This document shows, one piece after another, positions 44,067 through 51,725 of a DNA stretch of 64,000 bases. Both the position numbers and the translations under genes were made by a program. The DNA comes from Natronococcus sp. A-GB1 (GTDB taxonomy: Archaea > Halobacteriota > Halobacteria > Halobacteriales > Natrialbaceae). Where the stretch lies: contig NZ_JARUKW010000018.1 in the NCBI RefSeq assembly GCF_029688845.1, forward strand, positions 18,103 through 82,102, read 5' to 3'. How positions within the stretch are numbered: position 1 is the first letter of the stretch; every line of letters begins with the position of its first letter. Below the pieces are notes generated by a model that did no database searches, had not been told where the DNA came from, and was given only the letters and a program-made list of their open reading frames with translations.

Positions 44067-44765
44067 ATGCAGATACTTATCGTCGATCAGTGCTCGAAAG
44101 CGAAAAAAGGCGACGACCGGTACGAACCAGTCGATCCGGAAACGATTGCTACAACCCCACGGACCGATCTCATCAGCCAAGATGATATCCCTGCGGTACC
44201 GGCCACAGATCTGTATGAAGGCCGGCAACAACAACGGATCACCGAGGCGGTCAACCGGTTCGAGGAAGCCGGTGATGCGGTGGATCGAATCTTTATCAGT
44301 GCCGGGTTCGGCGTAATCGATTCAACAGATCGGCTGCCACCGTACAATATCACGTTCGCGGATATGACGAGCACCGAAGTCGATGACCGGGCCACCCAAC
44401 TCGGGATCTATGAGGATCTCCGCCGCTGCCTCGACACCGGGACATACGATCTGGTGTTTTTCGCCCTGGGCAGTGATTACTACCGGAGTGCCCGGATCGA
44501 AGACCTGATCGAAGCCACGACGGATGCCCCCAGTATCGTAGTGTTCAACCGCGAAGAACTGGCCGCAGAGTATGACCATGTAGTATCCATCTCGGCCCGA
44601 ACCGACGACGCAAAAGACCATGGAACGATCGTGATCGCGCTGAAAGGACAGTACCTGAAAAACTTCGCTGCCCACCGCGAAACCGGGAAAACACCCACCG
44701 AGACCGGCGATGTGAAACGGTACTGTACGGAAGATCCCTACCAGTCCGGTCTCAGCGACTACTAA
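44067..44765 (+). CDS. YaaA/DUF6884-like protein in the TGT operon
   Basis: 232 residues, starting 2 bases after the TGT1 stop, so it is translationally linked. MQILIVDQCSKAKKGDDRYE and VPATDLYEGRQQQRITEAVN, then ISAGFGVIDSTDRLPPYNIT, match the DUF6884/YaaA-like family (C-S-K-x-K...LY...ISAgfG...PY). YaaA-fold proteins bind DNA and protect it from oxidation, and relatives accompany TGT-like genes in phages. A role in DNA binding or discrimination of the modified base is likely but unproven. Confidence 0.75.
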   Translation: MQILIVDQCSKAKKGDDRYEPVDPETIATTPRTDLISQDDIPAVPATDLYEGRQQQRITEAVNRFEEAGDAVDRIFISAGFGVIDSTDRLPPYNITFADMTSTEVDDRATQLGIYEDLRRCLDTGTYDLVFFALGSDYYRSARIEDLIEATTDAPSIVVFNREELAAEYDHVVSISARTDDAKDHGTIVIALKGQYLKNFAAHRETGKTPTETGDVKRYCTEDPYQSGLSDY

Positions 44766-44850
44766 CACCGATAACTGACAGTCGGCTCCACTGAGTAACA
44801 CGGTGTTGGATCCATCACCTTAGACGACTTACTTGTCTCCTAACTAGGCA

Positions 44851-44858
44851 TTTTATTA
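44851..44858 (+). promoter_or_regulatory. TATA box of the second TGT operon
   Basis: TTTTATTA at 44851-44858 lies about 35 bases upstream of ATG 44889, giving a short-leader transcript for the genes at 44889, 45920 and 46825. It is separate from the transcript 41421-44765, so the module has two promoters. Confidence 0.6.
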
Positions 44859-44888
44859 CCTGGCCCAGCTTAGCCGAGCGCATCCGGC

Positions 44889-45923
44889 ATGCTGTACCGG
44901 CAACAAACACTTGAGACACCGCACGGGACCGTTGAAACACCGGTCCTGTTCCCGGTCAGGAACATCGGGAAACGGTCCACGGACAACACCCCCCAGTACA
45001 CCGATGCTGTCCCGGACCTGCAGACCGCAATGGTGAATACGCGCGCGATCAGACAGCGTGAATCACAATGGCACCGTCTTCTCGATGGGAGCACGATCCG
45101 CGGTGAAATGGGGGCCTCGCCGGATACCGTTGTCTTTGCCGACAGTGGCGGCTATGGTTTCCAGACGGACGAGGTAGATACCACGCCCGAACGGATACTG
45201 GAAGCACAACAGGAACTTGATGCAGATATCCTGGGAACAGTCGATCGGCCACTGTCCCGGAATAACCGGGATGCAGAAAACCAGCACCGGATATCAGAAA
45301 GCACCGAGTATGCGCTTGCTGCAAGTGATCACCACGATGGGGAGGAACTCCTGTTTGCCAGTGTCCACGGGTTAGACCCGGAGACAGTCAGAAACAATAT
45401 CAACTATTTGGAGAACCACGGTGACTTCGATGGATACGCTTTGGGGAGCCTGGTCCCGGTCAGAACGGACTACGAGAAGGTCATCCGGTTGGTACTGGCA
45501 GCACGACGGACGACAGAAAAGCACCTCCATGTGTACGGGCTTGGTGGACTGGTGTATCAACCGTTATTGCTGTATCTCGGGGTGGACAGTTTCGATTCAA
45601 CCGCGTTCATCCGCAGTGCAGCGAACCGAAACTATCTGATTCCTGGATTCGGCGGGCAAGAACTGTCGACGGTCACAGACCTTGCGTACCTGCCGTGTTC
45701 CTGTCCGGTCTGTTGTGATACGCCGCTATCAGAACTGCGTGAGGACCGCGATGCCTTGACCAAACACAATCTTTGGGCGCTCACGATCGAACTCCGGCGG
45801 TTCCGGTACATGGTGACCGCTGGCAAGGACATCGAGACGTACCTGGATCTTCGGTTCCAGGGAAACGAGGTCACCCAGCGAGCGTACCAAGCCGCAAAAC
45901 AACAGGTGAGACGGTTCGTATGA
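44889..45923 (+). CDS. TGT-like transglycosylase, short form
   Basis: 344 residues. The fold follows queuine/archaeosine TGT: FADSGGYGF (general base Asp85), LGTVDRPLSRNN (119-127, the Asp that recognises the base), ASVHGLDP, YALGSLVPV and GVDSFDSTAF with the nucleophile Asp236. CSCPVCC (270-276) and the KHNL His293 form the zinc site. The SFDST motif is closer to DpdA than to tRNA TGT (MFDCVLPTR). The gene opens an operon with the wHTH protein and the AAA ATPase. Having two complete TGTs points to a heterodimer or to two substrates. Confidence 0.85.
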   Translation: MLYRQQTLETPHGTVETPVLFPVRNIGKRSTDNTPQYTDAVPDLQTAMVNTRAIRQRESQWHRLLDGSTIRGEMGASPDTVVFADSGGYGFQTDEVDTTPERILEAQQELDADILGTVDRPLSRNNRDAENQHRISESTEYALAASDHHDGEELLFASVHGLDPETVRNNINYLENHGDFDGYALGSLVPVRTDYEKVIRLVLAARRTTEKHLHVYGLGGLVYQPLLLYLGVDSFDSTAFIRSAANRNYLIPGFGGQELSTVTDLAYLPCSCPVCCDTPLSELREDRDALTKHNLWALTIELRRFRYMVTAGKDIETYLDLRFQGNEVTQRAYQAAKQQVRRFV

Positions 45924-46828
45924 GTGACGAACGGCCAACAGTCCGCCCAGTAACGCTTGCACGATTGGTTGAGGTCACAGATGCCTGTCTCGATAAGCCA
46001 CAGACCAAAGCAGCTCTGGACCAGCAGTTCGATACGACCGATCGGCGTCTCCGGTCGATCATACTGGAAAGCCTGCGACTTGGTCTCCTCCAGTCACCCG
46101 CAGCCGCACCCGGTGAAGAAGAGGAGCCAGAGCGGTATGTAACAACCAGTGTTGGGAACCGGTTCCATCAAGCGGTGGTCAGCGAGGACTGGCAGCAGGT
46201 AAGCTCGATCCTGGAAACACGAAGCCCGCATTACGGTCTGTTCATCACCGTACTGGGCGAGGTCCAACCAGCGCATCTGGAGACGCTTCTGGAAGCACTT
46301 GGAGCACGGAACGACCATGCGCCGTACACGTTCAACCAGACCGGTATCGAGGTCGTCGGTGACTGGGCTGAACGGTTGGGAACAGTCCAGCGCAACGCTT
46401 TCACCGGGGCATACTACCTCGTTGAGCGGTCAACACCTCCGCCTAATTTCCCGTACGTTCTGCTCTCCGTCTTCGATGAGTTGGAGGCACAGGCCGGTGT
46501 CAAACTGTCCCAGCGGTATGTCTCAATCCCACAACTTAGAGAAGAGCTGTGTGAACACACCCGGTGTGACCGGGCCGCCTTTGATACCGGTCTCACGGAT
46601 CTGGTCAGCCAGAACATCGGGAAACTGGAACTGCTGGGAGCACCGACCGACACCGGTGCAAAAGACGCAGAATTAGGGATCAAGCAGATCCGACTGGCAG
46701 ACGACGACAATCTGGTCACCACCACACATTCGACCGAACAGGTCATGGAAGGCGTCGAACAGTACGGGAAACGATACTACTACCTGGCAGTTCACGATAA
46801 GACAATCACCTTTGACCCAGACCCATGA
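45920..46828 (+). CDS. Winged-helix protein of the TGT operon
   Basis: 302 residues. ATG 45920 overlaps the TGT2 stop (ATGA), and its own stop overlaps the AAA gene by ATGA, giving tight translational coupling. Residues ~12-80 read LARLVEVTDACLDKPQTKAA, DQQFDTTDRRLRSIILESL and GLLQSPAAAPGEEEEPERYVTT: a winged helix. A second winged helix may lie in residues ~215-270 (KLSQRYVSIPQLREELCEHT). It could be the DNA-recognition subunit for the ATPase. No catalytic motif. Confidence 0.75.
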   Translation: MSDERPTVRPVTLARLVEVTDACLDKPQTKAALDQQFDTTDRRLRSIILESLRLGLLQSPAAAPGEEEEPERYVTTSVGNRFHQAVVSEDWQQVSSILETRSPHYGLFITVLGEVQPAHLETLLEALGARNDHAPYTFNQTGIEVVGDWAERLGTVQRNAFTGAYYLVERSTPPPNFPYVLLSVFDELEAQAGVKLSQRYVSIPQLREELCEHTRCDRAAFDTGLTDLVSQNIGKLELLGAPTDTGAKDAELGIKQIRLADDDNLVTTTHSTEQVMEGVEQYGKRYYYLAVHDKTITFDPDP

Positions 46829-47985
46829 GCACCAGCTTCACCATCACGGATGAATCGCGCGATTATACCCGGTACAGTCTTGAGGAAAACCCGTTCCCGT
46901 ATAGTCCGGTTCCCGCAGAAGACCCGACCATCTACTGTGGACAGGACCATGTTGTTGAGGCGGTAAGCGATACAGTCTCAACGCTGCTCAGTACCGGGAA
47001 GTCAAAGCACTTGGTGGTGACCGGGAAGTACGGGAACGGAAAGAGCCATACACTGAAATATGCCCGGTCATTGGTCCGAGACCGTGAAGATGTCGTCGTC
47101 GGGTACGTTGCCCAACCTGGCGACGGGTTTCACGACATCTATCATGAGTTCATGTACGACATCGGATTCGACCGTGTACAAGAACTCGCATACGAGTATC
47201 TGGCCCGGATCACACGGGATGAAACCGATCGGAATCCGATCAGCGGCACAGCCATGCAGAACTTGATTGATGACGGAGATGTCCTGTTATCAGATATTGT
47301 GCCTGCCGCGGTTCAACGGTTGAGCGATGTCACGAAGTTCGCTGACTTTGCCCGGGCAATGGTCCATATGGTCTACGAGGATACGAATCTGTACGCCTGG
47401 CAGTGGTTGACGGGTGAAGGCATCCGGTACGAGCAGCGGAAGACCATGGAGATCCATACCGCCTTGGATGACGATACGATGACCGTCCGAGCGTTCACCT
47501 CGTTCAAGAACCTGCTGCAGGACCTCGGATACATCGGTGTGTACGTATTCATCGATGAGTTCGAGTCTATCGCCCAGTTATCGGCAAAAGAAAAGCAATC
47601 GACCCTGAACAGTATCCGCCACCTGATGGACCAGAACAGCTCCGGATTGAGCATCCTGTTTGCCTGCGCTCCCGAGGTTTGGCAAGAAGTGATGCAAGAG
47701 TACCACGCGTTCTCCGAGCGGATCGGGCACGAAGTCGCTTTACGGCCGTTGACCGATGACCAACTCTACGAGCTCGTAGAAAGCTACCTGGATACCGCAC
47801 GACCCGATGACCAAGCCGGGCTGGACCCCTTTACTGAAGACGCACTCCAGGTCGTCCTCCAGCGGTCACAGGGTAACATCCGGCAGGTCCTTTCCATCTG
47901 CAGCCGCGTACTTGACGAGGCAGCCGATAACGAGAAACAGACGGTCAAAGATCAGTTAGTCCACGAAACGCTTGAAAAGCAGTGA
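46825..47985 (+). CDS. AAA+ ATPase (Orc/BrxD-like) of the TGT operon
   Basis: 386 residues. Walker A VTGKYGNGKSHTL (65-77), Walker B YVFIDEFESI (about 240-249) and a sensor ILFACAPEVW. The segment DGFHDIYHEFMYDIGFDRVQ and the C-terminal LRPLTDDQLYELVESYL...FTEDALQVVLQRSQGNIRQVLSIC form the Orc/BrxD-like lid and winged domain. ATPases of this class (DUF2791/BrxD and Dpd-associated ATPases) act in BREX and DNA-modification-linked restriction. It is the last gene of the operon. Together with the two TGTs it makes a modification-plus-motor module; no separate nuclease is seen in it. Confidence 0.8.
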   Translation: MSTSFTITDESRDYTRYSLEENPFPYSPVPAEDPTIYCGQDHVVEAVSDTVSTLLSTGKSKHLVVTGKYGNGKSHTLKYARSLVRDREDVVVGYVAQPGDGFHDIYHEFMYDIGFDRVQELAYEYLARITRDETDRNPISGTAMQNLIDDGDVLLSDIVPAAVQRLSDVTKFADFARAMVHMVYEDTNLYAWQWLTGEGIRYEQRKTMEIHTALDDDTMTVRAFTSFKNLLQDLGYIGVYVFIDEFESIAQLSAKEKQSTLNSIRHLMDQNSSGLSILFACAPEVWQEVMQEYHAFSERIGHEVALRPLTDDQLYELVESYLDTARPDDQAGLDPFTEDALQVVLQRSQGNIRQVLSICSRVLDEAADNEKQTVKDQLVHETLEKQ

Positions 47986-48104
47986 CTCAGGGGGAGCGTA
48001 GTGAATTAGTTAGATTGACTCACTGAAAGAAGGAAAGATCCGAGTCCGTTGAAGCAGATACAGAAGAGGCAGTTACTGAACTGCTTAGTGAAACTACCGG
48101 TACG

Positions 48105-48473
48105 TTACTGAGGTGCGGCATCAATCATCGCATCGTAGAGGTACATGAACGCTTGGACGGGTTCGCTTGTCATATCGACACAGTACCGTTGGGCGTTTCC
48201 GACCTGATCCGCGCGTTCAATAAGACCGTATTCAAGGAGGAGTTCCTCGTTGTTGTAGAAGGTTTGACGGTCAACCTTGGCCTGTTCTGCGATATCTGCA
48301 ACGGTTAGTGGAGCACCTGCTGCATCAACCAGGATGAGCAGGATCCGGAGATTTGCCGGCTTGTTGAAAACTTCAATAATGGGTTCTTCTTGGAAAACCC
48401 GGTCCGGATCAGTTGTTATATCGATATCACTGTTACCCAGGTCCTGTGGTTGATCGGGATTGTTAGGACACAT
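48105..48473 (-). CDS. Winged-helix transcription regulator
   Basis: 122 residues from ATG 48473 (MCPNNPDQPQDLGNSD). NKPANLRILLILVDAAGAPLT, IAEQAKVDRQTFYNNEELL and LEYGLIERADQVGNAQRY form a clean winged helix-turn-helix in the first 95 residues. Such haloarchaeal regulators often sit at defence or surface gene blocks. It is convergent with the AAA gene (120 bp apart). The operator-like repeats at 49168-49248 are a possible target. Confidence 0.85.
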   Translation of the reverse strand: MCPNNPDQPQDLGNSDIDITTDPDRVFQEEPIIEVFNKPANLRILLILVDAAGAPLTVADIAEQAKVDRQTFYNNEELLLEYGLIERADQVGNAQRYCVDMTSEPVQAFMYLYDAMIDAAPQ

Positions 48474-48653
48474 AGTCCCTACCATGAGGCCTGGGTTAGA
48501 AAGTCTTTCGAACTGCTTCGGAAGTCTTGCGAAAAGAGTTATGCAGACATCGGACCTAGGTTAGATTGGGCGAGGAACAGCTGTAGTTGAGTTAGACTTA
48601 AAGAGCCCACAACAGGTAGTTAAGAAGCTATACGATGTGCCGCGGAATTCCGG

Positions 48654-48971
48654 TCAGCGATCCAGGTTCCGGAGGGCGATCGGGAGTTCCTCTTCGGACA
48701 TCCCGTGTTCGAGAGCGAAGTCCCGTGTCAGGCGACGCATCTCAGCATCATCGTCCGAAGCCGCTTTTACCGTGCTGGACGCAAGGCGGATGAGTGGTCC
48801 GCCGTCAGCGTCCGCGATGCCTTCAACCGCTCGGCGTACCTCGCCGAGTCTGGCATCTGTTACTCCTTGCACGGCAACAACTTCGACACTGGCGGGTAAT
48901 TCACCACGCTTGTACAGCTTCCAGGCCTTAATCGCGCGACTCGCCCAAATTCGGTCGGTATTATCCGTCAT
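48654..48971 (-). CDS. Small helical protein, unknown
   Basis: 105 residues from ATG 48971, chosen because GAGGTG lies 6 bases upstream. Helical and charged: SRAIKAWKLYKRGELPASVE, LGEVRRAVEGIADAD, AEMRRLTRDFALEHGMSEEE. No motif recognised. Divergently placed with respect to the GHKL gene at 49335, sharing the intergenic region that carries the GATAAGC repeats, so it may be a repressor or immunity-type partner. Confidence 0.65.
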   Translation of the reverse strand: MTDNTDRIWASRAIKAWKLYKRGELPASVEVVAVQGVTDARLGEVRRAVEGIADADGGPLIRLASSTVKAASDDDAEMRRLTRDFALEHGMSEEELPIALRNLDR

Positions 48972-49136
48972 TCTATACACCTCAATTCGCCAACGGGGGA
49001 TTTCCCTCGTAGCATAGTCATCTCTAAGGACCCCTCTTTACAAAAAGGTTTGGATTACTCACCTTATTGGAGGGGCTGCTAAAGTAGTCCTCCACTACTA
49101 CCCTTCGGCCGAGGCATTATCTCGGTAATCACATAT

Positions 49137-49252
49137 TTTCTGCTACGGCAGTTCTCGCAGTTCGGATCGAGATAAGCGGGTAATCCAACAAGAGTTAACG
49201 CGGTCTGCTTATCGAACCAACCTGGGATAAGGCCGGTTGCTTATCTCGCAGC
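49137..49252. promoter_or_regulatory. Operator-like GATAAGC repeats before the GHKL gene
   Basis: The 363-bp stretch between the genes at 48971 and 49335 has a 10-bp inverted pair CGAGATAAGC (49168-49177) and GCTTATCTCG (49239-49248), with a further GCTTATCGA at 49207-49215 and partial copies (ATTATCTCGG near 49110; GGGATAAGG near 49223). Repeated, oriented half-sites like this usually bind a dimeric regulator. No gene is seen in the gap. Confidence 0.45.
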
Positions 49253-49334
49253 GTGGGGAAATGATTATGAGGTCAGGCCAATAAGAGCCCTATGTTAGGG
49301 AACTAAGCCGCCCAGACAAAACACGAATGTAATT

Positions 49335-51653
49335 ATGAGTGAGAAAAATAACGCTAATGAAGCCGAGCTGGGTGACGTCTCGTTTCAGCCATTACCAAAT
49401 ATTATCACGGCGTTTTCTGCAGATGCGTCTCCGTTCGAGGCACTTGCAGAGAGTGTCGACAATTCGATTGACCACGTGCGGTCGCGGGCGTACGAAGGGG
49501 AGGACCCGCAAGACGACTTAGAGATCAGTATCACGTTTGATGTTGGGCCAACGCCTGCAGAGAGTAGTATCGCGATTGAGGACAATGCTGGCGGCGTTAG
49601 CAGCGAAAACCTTTCACGGTTTTTTCAGTGGGGAGCATCAGTAACTGCACCGGAGTCAATCGGTCGGTTCGGGGTAGGTGCATCACGGATTGCAGCGCTC
49701 GGTGAGCGGATTATCTATCAGTCACGAAGTCAGAACCAGGCGGTGGGGTACGGGTTCGAAGTGAACGTTGCAGAAATGGAGAACCATGAAGGAGACGTCA
49801 CTGAAGACACATATACTGCCAACCGAGAAACCGTCGAGGATCTAGAGGAAGGACATACACGTGTCATCATCCGAGACCTAAAACGGTCAGTGCCTGAGAT
49901 CCTCGGTATCGATACCAACTCTGCCGTTGATGAAGAACAGCAGATTCTCAACGATAATGTTGCTGAAGAGGAATGGCAGACCGCTATCGAAAAGTTTGCC
50001 AAGCAGTTCGGTGACTACTTTGAGCGATATATTACGGAGGGAGTCCAGTTCGACGCAGAGTATTTCCGAACAAGCACTAAGCAGATTGACGTCTCAATCG
50101 ATGTCCATTTAGAGGATAATGGGGTTTCACTTACAGAAGAGGCTTCTCCACCCAGGGAAATTGATTACTCGTATCTCCCATTTGACTCGTTAGGTCCTCG
50201 CCGGTATGAGGGGGTCCCATTCGATCAAGATGATGAAACCGCCCCGGAGAACGCATCGATCCGCGCAGATATCGAGGTCGGGTTGATGTGTAAGGCGGAC
50301 AGGGACCAATCCGGCCTCACGATTCTCGCCAATAACCGGAAAATCCTGTCCCGGGATACCAGTAATCCGTTGTTCTCAAGTGACTATCTTGGTCGGTTCC
50401 GATCGGAGTCCGGTCATGCCCGGTTGGTCATCGAGGTCTCACTCAGAGGAGAGACAGAGGAGATGCCGATTAATAGTCTCAAATCTGATCTCGATATGAA
50501 TTCTCCTGTGGCAGAGCCGCTTCTCCGTATCGTGAAGAACGCTGCGAAGCAGTACCGGAAGCAGACGTACTCAAGTATGCCGGATTGGATTCTAAATGTC
50601 TACAATCAAGAACACTCGTTTGCTGCGAACAATGGGGAAGTTGCAATCTTTGATAAATCGGATTCAACAACGAATTCTGCCCGGTTCCGGAACCAGCCAG
50701 GAAGTAGCGGAAAACGGGAGTTCGCGGAGCGTGATCGGCTGAGAGCAATTGTGAAGGTACATCAAGCACTGCGAATATCTGATGAGAGTCCGCTTCTGCC
50801 CAAAGAAGTAGCAGCGTATAAACGGTACTTCAATTCGGAGTACCAAGAGGAGGTAGACGATCTCGAATTTGCGTCTGAGAATCCAGTCGAAACGGAGGGG
50901 CCAGAACTGGACTGGGAGGAAGTAAGCATCACTGCAGATGCGGACAAAATCTATCCAGTTAGTACAGTCATCCAGATGGCGAAACAGCACTCCAAGGCTG
51001 GCGGCCGTATTGATGAGGGAGATGTGCTGGAGTCGTGGAAAATTCCGCGATACCAGGAGGAACTCCGGAAAAGATTCGGAGTCCAGGATTTGGATGAGGC
51101 AGATATCGAAGTATGGGATGAGCTGCCGGAGAACGTCCTAATTGAGGGCGCTGTAGACCTTGTGGACCAGCTAGAGTGGGTGCCTGATAAGGAGGATATG
51201 GATGAGCGAGGAATGTACCCGTCCGAGCTTTATATCGAACGATTTGGGTCCTGGGAATCAGTGCTGGTATCGATAGGAGCCATAGACACGCCAACAGAGG
51301 AGGAAACACTAACAGAGACAGATAAGACAACAACGGAAAAAAGCACAGAACGAACTCCAGCAGACGGTCAAGCACGTTCAATGAGCTCCGTGGATAGCAG
51401 CGGACAGTCTCTCGACACGACAACAGAGTCAGTAGATGCATCAACGGGCAGCAGTGAGAGAACTACACGGACTTCATCTTCAGTCAAAGGTCCCGGAATC
51501 GCAACAGAAAGCGGATACTATCGCATTCCAGAGGAAGACAAAGAACTGCTCGAAGATGTGTTAGGGATTACTGAAGAGTCGGATCCAGAAGAGGCATGGA
51601 AGTCACTGAAGGCAGTATTGGAATGGTATCAGCAGGTGCCAACTCCAGAGTAG
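49335..51653 (+). CDS. GHKL (MORC/Hsp90-type) ATPase, candidate defence protein
   Basis: 772 residues. The GHKL ATP-binding motifs are complete: EALAESVDNSIDHV (N-box, E39/D42/N43), IAIEDNAGGVSSE (81-93, G1 Asp83) and GRFGVGASRIAALG (110-123, G2). A transducer-like region follows to about residue 400. The C-terminal ~300 residues contain a motif like the HNH repeat (YIERFGSWESVLVSIG, about 640) and a Ser/Thr-rich linker before a helical end (LKAVLEWYQQVPTPE). MORC/MutL-like GHKL ATPases occur in prokaryotic conflict systems and act as DNA-clamp sensors. It is convergent with a GmrSD-type nuclease (72 bp apart). Confidence 0.85.
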   Translation: MSEKNNANEAELGDVSFQPLPNIITAFSADASPFEALAESVDNSIDHVRSRAYEGEDPQDDLEISITFDVGPTPAESSIAIEDNAGGVSSENLSRFFQWGASVTAPESIGRFGVGASRIAALGERIIYQSRSQNQAVGYGFEVNVAEMENHEGDVTEDTYTANRETVEDLEEGHTRVIIRDLKRSVPEILGIDTNSAVDEEQQILNDNVAEEEWQTAIEKFAKQFGDYFERYITEGVQFDAEYFRTSTKQIDVSIDVHLEDNGVSLTEEASPPREIDYSYLPFDSLGPRRYEGVPFDQDDETAPENASIRADIEVGLMCKADRDQSGLTILANNRKILSRDTSNPLFSSDYLGRFRSESGHARLVIEVSLRGETEEMPINSLKSDLDMNSPVAEPLLRIVKNAAKQYRKQTYSSMPDWILNVYNQEHSFAANNGEVAIFDKSDSTTNSARFRNQPGSSGKREFAERDRLRAIVKVHQALRISDESPLLPKEVAAYKRYFNSEYQEEVDDLEFASENPVETEGPELDWEEVSITADADKIYPVSTVIQMAKQHSKAGGRIDEGDVLESWKIPRYQEELRKRFGVQDLDEADIEVWDELPENVLIEGAVDLVDQLEWVPDKEDMDERGMYPSELYIERFGSWESVLVSIGAIDTPTEEETLTETDKTTTEKSTERTPADGQARSMSSVDSSGQSLDTTTESVDASTGSSERTTRTSSSVKGPGIATESGYYRIPEEDKELLEDVLGITEESDPEEAWKSLKAVLEWYQQVPTPE

Positions 51654-51725
51654 GCAACATCTTGGTAGAACCTTTGCTGAACACCCGCTACGGTCGGGGT
51701 CACTGGAAGACTGAGGCAGCACCAG

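Noticed and set aside
41869..45923. The two TGT-like genes as host archaeosine tRNA enzymes
   Set aside because: SFDS-type nucleophile motif, insertions and the DUF6884/AAA context fit the DNA-acting DpdA class better; no PUA domain is seen.
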